Assembly: GCF_002286785.1 (NCBI RefSeq)
Contig: NZ_MUJY01000067.1
Span: forward strand, 1 to 64,000
DNA length: 64,000 nt
From: Pseudomonas sp. PIC25
Lineage (GTDB): Bacteria; Pseudomonadota; Gammaproteobacteria; Pseudomonadales; Pseudomonadaceae
Reading direction: 5' to 3'
Shown: piece after piece, positions 1 to 9,070 of the stretch
Layout: each line of letters opens with the position of its first letter
How positions within the stretch are numbered: the first letter of the stretch is position 1
The notes under the pieces: model-generated
The model's input: the letters and a program-made list of their open reading frames with translations, nothing else
What the model was told of the DNA's origin: nothing
The model's database searches: none
Translations under genes and position numbers: made by a program

Positions 1-73
1 CTCAGTAGTGAAACGACGCATCGCCGATGGTAGTGTGGGGTTTCCCCATGTGAGAGTAGGTCATCGTCAAGCA
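1..73 (+). rRNA. rrf: 5S ribosomal RNA, 3' part
   Basis: The window opens inside a 5S rRNA. The sequence matches the conserved 3' two-thirds of Pseudomonas 5S rRNA as I remember it, including the GATGGTAGTGTGGGGTTTCC block and the closing GTCATCGTCAAGC strand that would pair with the missing 5' end. About 45 bases are therefore missing to the left. The rest of the rRNA operon should lie upstream of the window. The exact 3' end is uncertain by a few bases. Confidence 0.95.
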
Positions 74-81
74 CCTATCCC

Positions 82-117
82 AAACCCCCAATCCGAGCAG
101 TCGGGTTGGGGGTTTGT
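82..117 (+). terminator. rRNA operon intrinsic terminator
   Basis: A ten-base arm AAACCCCCAA (82-91) pairs with TTGGGGGTTT (106-115), and an inner CCGA/TCGG extends the stem around a GCAG loop. It follows the 5S rRNA end by about 8 bases and runs into a T-rich stretch. This is a typical end of a Pseudomonas rrn operon. Confidence 0.9.
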
Positions 118-246
118 CTTTGCGCCTGGAAACACGCGTACAGGAAGTTGCTACAGCGCTCGACTGCTGTCACGGATGGAGTCACGGATAGACAGGCCCG
201 GCTCCCGCTCGTCTAAAATACCCGGCACCTTTTCAGAGCCTCATTC

Positions 247-906
247 ATGCCCGACTCGCCCGATACTCGCGACATATCGGAGTTATCCCTTGAGGAGCTC
301 GTTGCCTGTCATGAGTGCGATCTGCTCATGCGCAAGCCGAAGCTGATCGATGGCGAGAGAGCCGAGTGTCCACGCTGTGGTTATGAGCTATTCACCCATC
401 GACATCAGGTTGTGCGGCGAAGTCTGGCCTTGGCGATCGCTGCGCTGTTGCTTTATGCGCCGGCCAACTTCCTGCCGATCATGCAACTGAATTTATTGGG
501 GCAGCGTGCCGATGATACGGTTTGGAGCGGCGTGCTCGCCCTGTATAACAGCGGCATGCAAGGTATTGCGGTGCTGGTTTTCCTCTGCAGTATGGGAGTG
601 CCGTTGCTCAAGCTGCTGTGCCAGTTATTCGTATTACTGAGTATTCGTTGGGATACCGGACGTAGCTATGGCCTGTTGATCTATCGGATCTACCACCACC
701 TGCGTGAATGGGGAATGCTCGAGGTTTATCTGATGGGTATTCTGGTGGCGATGGTCAAACTCAAAGACCTGGCCGACCTCAGCATTGGTGTCGGTCTGGC
801 GTGTTTCATTGGTTTGTTATTGGTCCAAGTCTGGCTGGAGGTGACGATGTCGCCTCATCAGATATGGGAAGCGCTTTCCGGAGAAGATACCGATGCGTGC
901 CATTGA
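247..906 (+). CDS. Paraquat-inducible protein A-like (LetA/PqiA half-protein 1)
   Basis: A 219-residue inner-membrane protein. It begins with a soluble segment holding two zinc-ribbon CxxC pairs (CHEC near residue 21, CPRC near 42), followed by four hydrophobic segments. That is one PqiA domain. In E. coli PqiA and LetA (YebS) two such domains are fused in one protein of about 420 residues; here they are separate genes overlapping by 14 bases. LetA-type proteins are the inner-membrane partners of MCE tunnel proteins that move lipids between the inner and outer membranes. The next two genes complete that pair. The role is inferred from family and context; assignment to Let rather than Pqi is not settled. 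Confidence 0.85.
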   Translation: MPDSPDTRDISELSLEELVACHECDLLMRKPKLIDGERAECPRCGYELFTHRHQVVRRSLALAIAALLLYAPANFLPIMQLNLLGQRADDTVWSGVLALYNSGMQGIAVLVFLCSMGVPLLKLLCQLFVLLSIRWDTGRSYGLLIYRIYHHLREWGMLEVYLMGILVAMVKLKDLADLSIGVGLACFIGLLLVQVWLEVTMSPHQIWEALSGEDTDACH

Positions 907-1516
907 TGCGGGCATACTGGTTTGTCCGGAATGCCATCAATTGAATCGGCAGGAGCCGGACAGCGATGCGCAGTTCTGTACCCGCTGTGGCGGAAGGGTG
1001 CATGCTCGGCGTCCCAACAGCCTGGCAAGAACCTGGGCGTTATTGATTACTGCCGCGATTCTCTACATTCCGGCCAATGCTTTGCCGATCATGACAGTCA
1101 ATTCGTTCGGCAAGGGCGAGCCCGATACCATCATGTCCGGTGTGGTCACCCTGGTGCAGTACGGCATGCTGCCCATCGCTGCGGTGGTCTTCATCGCCAG
1201 TATTCTGGTGCCGACGTTCAAGCTGGTCGGCATCGCCCTGTTGCTCTATTCGGTGCAGCGCCATCAGCCGCTATCCGCCCGGCAGCGCATCCTAATGTTT
1301 CGTTTCATCGAATGGATCGGTCGCTGGTCGATGCTGGATATCTTCGTCATCGCCATCTTGGTGGCGTTGGTGAATTTCGGCAGCTTGGCCAGTATCGAGG
1401 CCGGTTTCGGTGCCGTAGCTTTCGCCAGCGTGGTGGTGCTGACCATGCTGGCTGCCATCACGTTTGACCCGCGCTTGATTTGGGATAACACGGAATCGGA
1501 TGACGACCATGACTGA
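893..1516 (+). CDS. Paraquat-inducible protein A-like (LetA/PqiA half-protein 2)
   Basis: A 207-residue membrane protein with the same plan as its upstream neighbour: CPEC and CTRC zinc-ribbon pairs within the first 40 residues, then four membrane segments including the YIPANALPIMT signature of the first helix. It corresponds to the second PqiA domain of the fused E. coli protein. Its start lies within the end of the upstream gene and its stop lies 16 bases into the MCE gene, so the three genes are very probably translated as one coupled unit. Two half-size proteins would have to assemble as a heterodimer to replace the fused form; that is inference. Confidence 0.85.
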   Translation: MRAIDAGILVCPECHQLNRQEPDSDAQFCTRCGGRVHARRPNSLARTWALLITAAILYIPANALPIMTVNSFGKGEPDTIMSGVVTLVQYGMLPIAAVVFIASILVPTFKLVGIALLLYSVQRHQPLSARQRILMFRFIEWIGRWSMLDIFVIAILVALVNFGSLASIEAGFGAVAFASVVVLTMLAAITFDPRLIWDNTESDDDHD

Positions 1517-3821
1517 CTTGCCCACTGCCAGAACCCGGCCGGCTTCGAATTGGTCGGCGATCTGGGTATTGCCATTGATCGCTCTGCTTATTGGCGGGTG
1601 GCTGGCTTGGCGCGCCTATAGTCAGGCGGGCATCGAAATCCAGGTTCTCTTCGACAGTGGTGAAGGGATTCAGGTCAACAAGACCGAAGTGATCTACAAG
1701 GGCATGCCGATCGGTAAGGTTGTGGCATTGGCTCTGGATGAACAGGGGGATAACCGGGGTGTAGTTGCAACCCTGGAGATGAACAAGGAGGTGGAACCCT
1801 ACCTGCGTAACGACACCCGCTTCTGGCTGGTCAAACCGAGCGTGACGCTGGCGGGTATCACCGGTCTGGAGACGCTGGTTTCCGGCAACTACATCGCTGC
1901 AAGTCCGGGTGGTGGAGAGCCAGCGAGGAAATTCAAGGCGCTCTCGGAGGCGCCGCCATTGTCCGACCAGATTCCGGGACTCCACCTGACGCTAAAGGCC
2001 GAGCGTCTGGGCTCGCTGAACCGGGACAGCCCGGTGTTCTACAAGCAAATCCAGGTCGGCAAGGTAAAGAATTATGTGCTGGCCGACGATCAGCGCACCG
2101 TTGAGATCAAGGTCTACATTGAACCGACCTATGCCAATCTGGTCCGCAAGCACACCCGCTTCTGGAACGCTAGTGGGATTACCGTCGATGCCGGGCTGTC
2201 GGGGGTCAAGTTCCGTAGCGAATCCCTGGCCAGCATCGTCGCGGGAGGCATTGCGTTCGCCACGCCGGAAAATCGTAGCGATAGCCCTCCGACTGACCCG
2301 AGTATTCCGTTCCGTCTCTACGAAGACTTCGACGCGGCCCAGGCGGGCATCCGGGTCAGGCTGAAACTGACCGATTTCGAGGGGCTTGAGGCCGGGCGGA
2401 CGCCGGTGATGTACAAGGGGTTGCAGGCAGGAACCCTGAAGACGCTCAAGGTCGATCCGGAGCTGAACAGTGCGACGGCCGAACTGACCATGGACCCGCT
2501 AGCCGAGGATTATCTCGTCGATGGGACCGAGTTCTGGGTGGTCAAGCCATCGATTTCGCTGGCTGGGATTACCGGCCTGGAAGCATTGGTGAAGGGTAAC
2601 TACATCGCCGTCCGTCCCGGTGAGAAAGGGGGGCTGCCGAAGCGCGACTTCGTCGCGAGAGCCAAGGCTCCACCCTTGGACCTGGGGGCACCGGGACTCC
2701 ATCTGGTGCTCTTCAGCGACAACCTGGGATCGCTGGATATCGGCAGTCCGGTTCTGTACAAACAGGTCAAGGTCGGTTCGGTGCAGAGCTTTCAGTTCTC
2801 CCGCGACCAGAAGCAGGTAGTGCTCGGCGTCCACATCGAGCCGGAATACAGCAGCCTGGTGAACAGTTCGACACGCTTCTGGAACGCCAGCGGCATTCGC
2901 TTGAGCGGGGGGCTGTCAGGTATCGAGGTAAAGAGCGAGTCGCTGCAAAGCCTGTTGGCGGGTGGCGTCGCTTTTGAAACACCCGACCCGCAAGCGCCGC
3001 CCGGCAAGCGCATCCAGCGCTTCAAGCTGTATGACGACCGCGACAGCGCCTTGCAGAAGGGCGTCGAGATCGAGATCCGCGCGGAAAGCGGCGATGGGCT
3101 GCGGCCGGGAACTCCGATCCGCTACAAGGGGCTCGACGTTGGCAGGATCGATAGTGTCGAGCTGACCGAGGATATGCAGGCCGTGGTGCTCAGGGCACGG
3201 ATAACCGAGGCGTCCGAGCGTATCGCCCGGGATGGCACGCAGTTCTGGGTGGTAAAGCCGGAACTGGGGCTGGTTCGTACAGCCAACCTCGAGACCCTGG
3301 TCAGTGGCCAATACCTGGAGGTCATGCCGGCAGCCAGAGGTGCGGCGCGGCAGACCCGATTCACCGCCTTGCCCCAGGCTCCGACGCTCTCGGCTCGGGA
3401 GAGCGGGCTCGAGCTGGTCCTGAGTGCGCCCCGTCGGGGTTCGATCAAGCCGGGCGTCCCGGTGACCTACCGAGAGGTGACCGTTGGGCGGGTGACGGGC
3501 TACGAACTGGGGCCGAACGCGGATCGGGTGTTGATCCGTATCCTCATCGAGCCGCGTTACACCCCGTTGGTGCGCAGTGGCAGCCGCTTCTGGAACGCCA
3601 GCGGCTTCGGCTTCGACTTCGGGCTGTTCAAGGGCGCATCAGTACGCACCGAATCCGTCGAAGCATTGCTGGAGGGCGGTATCGCCTTCGCTACGCCGGA
3701 AGGCGAACAGATGGGACTGCCGGCCAAGCCGGGACAGACTTTCGCCCTGTTCAGCGAGGCGAAGGAGGAATGGCTGCTGTGGGCGCCGAAGATTGCGCTT
3801 GGAGAGTCGAGCGGCCAGTAG
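1500..3821 (+). CDS. MCE-domain lipid-transport tunnel protein (LetB/PqiB family), six MCE repeats
   Basis: A 773-residue protein with an N-terminal membrane anchor (about residues 18-40) and a periplasmic region made of MCE repeats. I count six repeat starts at about residues 42, 157, 281, 395, 519 and 633. They alternate between a (V/M)IYKG-like form and a V(F/L)YKQ-like form, so the array looks like three duplicated pairs. PqiB has three MCE domains and E. coli LetB has seven, so this is an intermediate tunnel length. LetB/PqiB proteins form hexameric tubes bridging the periplasm for lipid movement. No PqiC-like lipoprotein follows, which argues for the Let type. The start at 1500 overlaps the upstream gene; an in-frame ATG lies three codons later. 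Confidence 0.9.
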   Translation: MTTMTDLPTARTRPASNWSAIWVLPLIALLIGGWLAWRAYSQAGIEIQVLFDSGEGIQVNKTEVIYKGMPIGKVVALALDEQGDNRGVVATLEMNKEVEPYLRNDTRFWLVKPSVTLAGITGLETLVSGNYIAASPGGGEPARKFKALSEAPPLSDQIPGLHLTLKAERLGSLNRDSPVFYKQIQVGKVKNYVLADDQRTVEIKVYIEPTYANLVRKHTRFWNASGITVDAGLSGVKFRSESLASIVAGGIAFATPENRSDSPPTDPSIPFRLYEDFDAAQAGIRVRLKLTDFEGLEAGRTPVMYKGLQAGTLKTLKVDPELNSATAELTMDPLAEDYLVDGTEFWVVKPSISLAGITGLEALVKGNYIAVRPGEKGGLPKRDFVARAKAPPLDLGAPGLHLVLFSDNLGSLDIGSPVLYKQVKVGSVQSFQFSRDQKQVVLGVHIEPEYSSLVNSSTRFWNASGIRLSGGLSGIEVKSESLQSLLAGGVAFETPDPQAPPGKRIQRFKLYDDRDSALQKGVEIEIRAESGDGLRPGTPIRYKGLDVGRIDSVELTEDMQAVVLRARITEASERIARDGTQFWVVKPELGLVRTANLETLVSGQYLEVMPAARGAARQTRFTALPQAPTLSARESGLELVLSAPRRGSIKPGVPVTYREVTVGRVTGYELGPNADRVLIRILIEPRYTPLVRSGSRFWNASGFGFDFGLFKGASVRTESVEALLEGGIAFATPEGEQMGLPAKPGQTFALFSEAKEEWLLWAPKIALGESSGQ

Positions 3822-3841
3822 ATGCCGATAAATAAGTGTTC

Positions 3842-3870
3842 GCGCCATCCGGCAGCTCGGCCGATGGCGC
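3842..3870 (+). terminator. Hairpin after the letAB-like operon
   Basis: GCGCCATCCGGC and GCCGATGGCGC form a strong stem with one bulged base, 20 bases after the MCE gene stop. There is no long T run, so terminator function is likely but not certain. Confidence 0.5.
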
Positions 3871-3882
3871 ATTGCTCATCTT

Positions 3883-3917
3883 GGCTGGAGCGATTCGCCG
3901 TAGCGAATCCTCCAGCC
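3883..3917. terminator. Long hairpin between convergent letB-like and mksB genes
   Basis: GGCTGGAG plus GATTCGC (3883-3898) pairs with GCGAATC plus CTCCAGCC (3903-3917), with one bulged C and a CGTA loop. It sits just beyond the stop of mksB on the opposite strand and could act in either direction. It also resembles the imperfect palindromes of Pseudomonas REP elements. Confidence 0.45.
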
Positions 3918-3923
3918 CAGGCC

Positions 3924-6761
3924 TCAGGCCGGTTCGCCGGCCTTTTCTTCGGCTTCGGCCGTTTCGTTCCTGACCTGCTCGCGGCGCTTGATGAACTTCC
4001 AGTCCGCTTCGTCGATGTAGATGCCGTTCGGCCCGCTGCCGCCCTCCAGATCGATCGCGACGTGGGCCGACACTTGCGGCTTCACTGAGGCCAGGATCGG
4101 CACGAAGCCCAGCTGCAGACTGGTTTCGATCAGGGCCTGCTGGTTGCGCTCATCGATGTCGGCCGCCTCGTCCAGATAGTAGGGCAGCCGCACCCGACCA
4201 GCCTGCTCGCGGTCCATCAGGTGTAGCAGCAGGTACATATTGGTCAGCGCCTTGATGGTCATGGTCGTACCGTTGGACGCCGCGCCATCGATGTCGGTGT
4301 GAATCACCGGCTGGCCATGCACTTTGGTGATCTCGAACGCCAGCTCGAACAAATCCTTCAGACCCAGCTGATTGTTGTTGGCGGCTACCAGGCGGGCCAG
4401 GTATTCCTTGGCTTCCTCGTTCTTCGCATCCTGTTCGACCGACTGGGTGAGGTCGAAGACCGACAGGGTCTCGCCTTCCTCGTACTGGCCGGCGCTATGG
4501 ATAATCTGGTCGATGTGGCGCAGCGCATCCTTGTTCGGCGCCAGGATGATGCGGAAGCTCTGCAGGTTGGACACCTGGCGCTTGTTGATCTCGCGGTTGA
4601 ACAGCGCCAACTGGTGTTCCAGGTTGTCGTAGTCGCTGCGGATATTGCGCAGGGTCCGGGCGATGTCGGTGACGGCCGCACGCCGGGCCTTGGCCAGGGT
4701 GAGGGCTTCGTCCTGGCGATGGGCGTAGGCGTTGATCAGCAACTGCAGGCGACGCTCCGGGTCATCTTCGCTGTCGAACTTGGCGACTCCCTTCAGGCGC
4801 ACCTGGGCATAGAGTGCCTCGATCTGCCCGTCGACCCGCTGTAGCGCCTGCCAAGTGTCTTGGTAGTCGTTGAGCAGCGGTAGCAGATTATCCAGCGAAT
4901 CGTCCACCGGGTCGGTGTAGGGCGTGCCGAAGGGCAGGTCCGCCGGCAGCAACTGACGTCGGCGCAGGGCGTCTTCCAGCGTGCGCTCCTTGGCTTCCAG
5001 ATCCGCCAGTTGACGCCCCACCAGTTGCAGCTTGGCGGAGAGCTGCTGGACGCGCTCGGTGAAGGCATCGCTGGCCCGCTTCAGCTCATCCTGAGCGGCT
5101 TCGGCCTGGGCCAGTTGTTCCAGCTTGCCGGCCTCTTCGGCAGAAAGCGTCTGGCAGCGGCGGAAGTCCTCCAGCGCCTTCTGGGCATCCAGCACGGCTT
5201 GATAGAGCTGCTCGGCCTGGGCCTTGCTCGCCGCGCGGTCGGCAGCCACCGCCTGCTGGGTCTTCAGTTGTTTCTGCTCGCGCTCCAGACGGTCGCGCTG
5301 GTCGCGTAGGGCGGCACGGTCAGCGAGGGCCTGCAGTGCCGGCGGTTCGATGTGGGACAGGTCGATGGACAGGCCCGGCACTTCGAAATGATTACCCTTG
5401 AAGCTGTCCAGAATAGCTTCCAAGGACTTCACCCAAGTTTCGCCCTCGTCGAGCTGGATACCTTTCTCGCCCAGCGGCAGGCTGAACAACTGGCCGTTGA
5501 ATAGGCGCATCAGGCGATCGACATCCTGCTGCGAGAACTCCTCTCGCAGACGCGAATAGCTGTTGTTGTCGGCGTGATCGAGTTGCTGCTTCACCGACTT
5601 CAGGCGTTTTTCCAGATCGCGCAGTCGTTCGTCCAGGTCTTCGCTGGAGAACTGGCGGGACTGCGCCAGAGCGCCGGCCAGCTCGTCGTGGGCATCCTTG
5701 GCGGCGAGCAGTTGCTGTTCCAGGACCTTGACGTCATCGACCAGCGCGAAGCGGTTCTTCAGCACCGCCAGTTCGCCCAGCCAGCGCTGGATTTCACTGA
5801 TTTCGCGCTCCAGGCGCATCAGCTCGGCGGTGCCCCCGCGCTGCTCCTGTTGCAGGCCGTCCTGCTCGCGGCGGTAGTGTTCGGCTTGGATCACCAGTTC
5901 CTCGCGCCGCGCGCCAGCGTAGTCGTGCCAGGTACCGAGCAGCGAGTCGAGCAAGGGCGAAAGGCGATGCAGCTTGCCGCGCAGCATCTCGCGCTGGGCG
6001 ACTCCGGAGGCGAGCGCTTCGACCAGCGGGCCGGCGGCGACCAGTGCCTGGTAGTCCTGCTCCATTCGCCGCACGTCGCGGAAGGCTTCTTCGGTGGCGG
6101 CGATGTAGTCGACGCTGCCGGAGCGCAAACTGTGCTCGAAGGCATCGAGGAACAGTTGCTTGAGCTTGGCCGCGGTGATCTCGCGCATATGCAGCAGGTT
6201 GATGAACAGGGCGCGGAAGGTCTTCAGGCTCTGCTCGCTGGTCGAGCGCAGTGGGATCAGCGTCAGATCCAGCGGGATCGAGGTATGTCCGCCCACGAGC
6301 AGGCGGCGCAGTTCATCCGGCTTGAGTTCGTAGGCTTTCAGCCCCTCGCGCTCGAGGTTGCTGAACAGCTCCTTCTGGCGCAGGCAGGTGCCATTCTTCT
6401 GGTAGTGATCCAGGTCCAGCGAGCCGGCGTAGGCGAAGAACTGGTGGCCGAAACCGCCACCCGGCCCGCGTCCCGCCACGCCGATCACATGAGGGCCGTG
6501 GGGCAGGGCGACTTCGACGAGGATGTAGCTGGTGTCCGAGGCGAAGTAGAACTTGCGCGATTGCTCCAGGCTGTACTTGCCGAAGCTCATGTCCGACATA
6601 CGCGCCAGGATCGGGAACTGCAAGGCGTTGATCGATGCGCTCTTGCCCAGGTTGTTGGCGCCATACACGGATAACGGATTTTCCAGCGGGAACAGCCCGA
6701 GGCTGTAGCCGGCGGTATTCAGCAGGGCGAAGCGGCGGATGCCGTAGCGTTCCTGACTCAT
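3924..6761 (-). CDS. mksB: Condensin MksB, SMC-like ATPase
   Basis: A 945-residue SMC-like ATPase of the MksBEF (MukBEF-like) condensin, which organises and helps segregate the chromosome. The N-terminal head carries a P-loop, GANNLGKS (residues 34-41). The middle is long heptad-rich, Gln/Glu/Leu-rich coiled coil in two arms. The C-terminal head has a hydrophobic strand ending in LPYYLDEAADID, which fits Walker B, followed by a D-loop-like segment. The length matches P. aeruginosa MksB (about 946, from memory). It is the last gene of mksF-mksE-mksB, and its ATG overlaps the mksE stop by four bases. No mksG (topoisomerase-like nuclease) gene adjoins, so this looks like the housekeeping type rather than the Wadjet anti-plasmid type. 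Confidence 0.93.
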   Translation of the reverse strand: MSQERYGIRRFALLNTAGYSLGLFPLENPLSVYGANNLGKSASINALQFPILARMSDMSFGKYSLEQSRKFYFASDTSYILVEVALPHGPHVIGVAGRGPGGGFGHQFFAYAGSLDLDHYQKNGTCLRQKELFSNLEREGLKAYELKPDELRRLLVGGHTSIPLDLTLIPLRSTSEQSLKTFRALFINLLHMREITAAKLKQLFLDAFEHSLRSGSVDYIAATEEAFRDVRRMEQDYQALVAAGPLVEALASGVAQREMLRGKLHRLSPLLDSLLGTWHDYAGARREELVIQAEHYRREQDGLQQEQRGGTAELMRLEREISEIQRWLGELAVLKNRFALVDDVKVLEQQLLAAKDAHDELAGALAQSRQFSSEDLDERLRDLEKRLKSVKQQLDHADNNSYSRLREEFSQQDVDRLMRLFNGQLFSLPLGEKGIQLDEGETWVKSLEAILDSFKGNHFEVPGLSIDLSHIEPPALQALADRAALRDQRDRLEREQKQLKTQQAVAADRAASKAQAEQLYQAVLDAQKALEDFRRCQTLSAEEAGKLEQLAQAEAAQDELKRASDAFTERVQQLSAKLQLVGRQLADLEAKERTLEDALRRRQLLPADLPFGTPYTDPVDDSLDNLLPLLNDYQDTWQALQRVDGQIEALYAQVRLKGVAKFDSEDDPERRLQLLINAYAHRQDEALTLAKARRAAVTDIARTLRNIRSDYDNLEHQLALFNREINKRQVSNLQSFRIILAPNKDALRHIDQIIHSAGQYEEGETLSVFDLTQSVEQDAKNEEAKEYLARLVAANNNQLGLKDLFELAFEITKVHGQPVIHTDIDGAASNGTTMTIKALTNMYLLLHLMDREQAGRVRLPYYLDEAADIDERNQQALIETSLQLGFVPILASVKPQVSAHVAIDLEGGSGPNGIYIDEADWKFIKRREQVRNETAEAEEKAGEPA

Positions 6762-7447
6762 GCTTCAAGCTCCTTTTCTTCGGCAATGGCGCGGGCCAGC
6801 GCGTCTTCTTCGCTCTCTTCGACTTCATCGCCCTCGACGGCGACGATTTCCTCGCCGCTGTCGTCGTCCAGCAGCACCGGAGCCGGCAGGGCCAGCTCGT
6901 TGCTGTGCAGGCTGGCTGCCAGGTCGCGGTCGTGTTGGACCGCCAGGCAGACATCGAGGAAACGGTGCATGGGTGGGAGAAAGCGGTAGATGCCGTTGCT
7001 GTCCTCGGCAAAGCCGAGCTGGGTCAGGCGGCGGATGACCTTTTCCTCCAGCTCTTCCTGGGTCGTCACTTCGGCCTGCAGGAACAGGTCGCGGTATTTG
7101 TCCAACAGGGCTGGCAACTCGTGGCGGCCGATGCTACCGCCATCGAGAACGGCGAGCGGGTCGCGGCCTTGGTCGGCGAGGTGCTCGACCATGATGAAGG
7201 TGAACAGCGCCAGGCGCTGGGCGGTCTTGTTCACCTGCGGGCCGACCTGTTCGGGAACGAAGTAGTAGAAGCCGCGCGGATCGCAGACCAGCTCGAAACC
7301 GAGCGCCTTGAACAAGGCACGGTACTGGTCCTGCAGGGTGGAGAGCTGGGCGTAGCACTCCGGTTCGCTGCGCGACAGGTGGTAGCCCTTGAACAGCTCG
7401 CGGAAGATCGGCGCCAGCTGGGTCATTTCTATCAGATCGATGTTCAT
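6758..7447 (-). CDS. mksE: Condensin subunit MksE
   Basis: A 229-residue accessory subunit that binds the kleisin MksF and helps load the MksB ATPase. It begins MNIDLIEMTQ and has a winged-helix-like globular body, then a very acidic tail (about the last 40 residues, rich in Glu and Asp) as in MukE/MksE proteins. I chose the ATG at 7447 because the 18 codons upstream in frame are arginine-rich and unlike the family. This leaves about 98 bases between mksF and mksE. The stop overlaps mksB by ATGA. Identification rests on neighbours and overall form as much as on motifs. Confidence 0.88.
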   Translation of the reverse strand: MNIDLIEMTQLAPIFRELFKGYHLSRSEPECYAQLSTLQDQYRALFKALGFELVCDPRGFYYFVPEQVGPQVNKTAQRLALFTFIMVEHLADQGRDPLAVLDGGSIGRHELPALLDKYRDLFLQAEVTTQEELEEKVIRRLTQLGFAEDSNGIYRFLPPMHRFLDVCLAVQHDRDLAASLHSNELALPAPVLLDDDSGEEIVAVEGDEVEESEEDALARAIAEEKELEA

Positions 7448-7545
7448 GCGGTCACTCGCACAGGATCGTAGGGTGAAGGCGCGACGCGTTCTCCACCGCA
7501 AGTTCGAGTTGCAGGGGGCGGCACGGCGTCCGCTCTCTACATGGC

Positions 7546-8787
7546 TTATTCATGGGGTCGCCCTACCAGGGCGTAGGAGCTCAGGCTGACCTGATGCTCG
7601 CGGGTGAAGTAATCGCGGCGCTCCAGGCGTTCGCGCTGGAAGCGGCCGTCGCGCGACAGCCGGGAGAACCAGTAGAGCAGTTCGTCGGTGGCACCGTCCG
7701 GCTCCTGTTCCAGCAGCCAGACCATCAGGTCGGGCAGCGGCAGGGCCTGTTCGCAGCGCTCGATCATTTCCCGTGCAGTGCGCGGTGCCCGTGGCAGCGA
7801 GCCCTTGCGGGTTCCGCTGGCTTTGGGGAACTGCGCCGGCTTCGGCTCGAAGCGGGCGAGGGCATAGACGTAGGCTTCGACCTGCGATGCATTGCCCAGG
7901 TAGGTGCTCTGCGGACGGGTAAACAGCGGCAGCGCCGCTTGCGGCACGGCATCCAGGCCTTTCTTGCGGATCACCGACAGGGCCAGCGCGGCACCACGGG
8001 TCACGGCATTGTGCCGGCGGGCCTCTTCGCGCAGTGGCAGCAGCAGTTCGCGGGCCTTGCGCAAGGTGAGCTGGGCGGTGGTCTGCATTTCCAGGATGCG
8101 TGCGTGGGTGCGCAGCAGCAGGTCGTCGTCCACCAGTTGGCCGAGGCGCTGCTGTTCGCCGAGCAAACGTAGCAGCACCTGCTCGACGCGGCGCACGCCC
8201 TGTTCGAAGGCGCCGTCGGCGGAGACCAGTTGAATCATGGGTTCGACGTACTCGTCCCAGGTCGCCAGGACTTCGGCATAACGCTGGCGCAGGGGAATCT
8301 GCCGGTCGCTGGTCTTGGCCCGCTCGGCCACACCGATCAGCGCCTGCTCGTCGTTGGCCAGCTTCTTCAGAACGTCGCGCACGCGCATGTCGAGCAGGCG
8401 CAACTGACGCGCCAAGTCGTTGCCATCACGGATCTCGAAGGCGTCCTGGATGTAGCCGGCGAGGCGTTCCAGATGGCGCAGGTAGGCTTCGATCTCCAGG
8501 CACAGGCCCAGGCGGTGTTCGCGGCGCAGGTAGGCGAGGAAATCGTGGATCTGTGCGTTCAGTTCGAAGCGGTTCGGGCTCTTCGCCACGGGCACCAGGA
8601 TGTCCAGGCGAATCCACTGGTCGAGCAGGGCCGTGATGTCGGTGGGTGTGCCGTCCGCCAGTTGCGCGCCGAGCTGGATGCGCAGCTCGGCCAGGCTCAG
8701 GGTGCCGGTATCGAAGCGTTCGCAGAGCGGTTCGAGCAACGTCCAGTGTTCGGCAAGGGCGCGCAGTACGCGCTTGGGATCGATCAT
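7546..8787 (-). CDS. mksF: Condensin kleisin subunit MksF
   Basis: A predicted 413-residue kleisin that bridges the two MksB heads. The N-terminal third has alternating short helices (IDPKRVLRALAEHW onward) like a winged-helix dimerisation domain. The middle is long helical with many Gln, Arg and Leu, and the C-terminal part (LMVWLLEQEPDGATDEL onward) is globular. It is the first gene of mksFEB, with free space upstream for the promoter. The start at 8787 (MIDPK) has only a weak GGACAGAG ribosome site; an in-frame start at 8841 would add 18 residues. Among diverged MukF-like proteins, gene order makes MksF the best fit. Confidence 0.87.
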   Translation of the reverse strand: MIDPKRVLRALAEHWTLLEPLCERFDTGTLSLAELRIQLGAQLADGTPTDITALLDQWIRLDILVPVAKSPNRFELNAQIHDFLAYLRREHRLGLCLEIEAYLRHLERLAGYIQDAFEIRDGNDLARQLRLLDMRVRDVLKKLANDEQALIGVAERAKTSDRQIPLRQRYAEVLATWDEYVEPMIQLVSADGAFEQGVRRVEQVLLRLLGEQQRLGQLVDDDLLLRTHARILEMQTTAQLTLRKARELLLPLREEARRHNAVTRGAALALSVIRKKGLDAVPQAALPLFTRPQSTYLGNASQVEAYVYALARFEPKPAQFPKASGTRKGSLPRAPRTAREMIERCEQALPLPDLMVWLLEQEPDGATDELLYWFSRLSRDGRFQRERLERRDYFTREHQVSLSSYALVGRPHE

Positions 8788-9019
8788 GTCTCTGTCCAGA
8801 ACTCCGCGCTCGGTCGGAGCGGGTCCGGCCGGTTTTTGCAAAAACAGCGATTGTACTTCAGGTCAGCCCAAGCGATTGAGCTTCAACCGATCAGAGGCGA
8901 CAGGCCGGGCCAAGTGCATACTGGGGAAAAGTGACGAAATTTGGCAGAATTCGACAGGCTACAAAAGGGAAATTTGAGCCACTTCACGTATTGCTGCTGG
9001 CCTTACGATGTCACGGGCT

Positions 9020-9035
9020 TGGCATGCTTTCTGCG
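9020..9035 (+). promoter_or_regulatory. Sigma-54-type promoter (-24/-12) candidate
   Basis: TGGCATGCTTTCTGCG matches the RpoN consensus TGGCAY-R-N4-(T)TGC at most positions, with GG and GC exactly 12 bases apart. Transcription would begin near 9046, leaving a short leader before the ATG at 9071. An enhancer-binding protein site would be needed upstream; none was identified. Confidence 0.5.
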
Positions 9036-9070
9036 TTATCGGGTAAGGATTTCCTTACGAACAGTACGCC

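Noticed and set aside
3924-8787. Wadjet (JetABCD/MksBEFG) plasmid defence system
   Set aside because: The fourth gene (JetD/MksG) is absent on both sides, and location beside an rRNA operon fits the housekeeping condensin.
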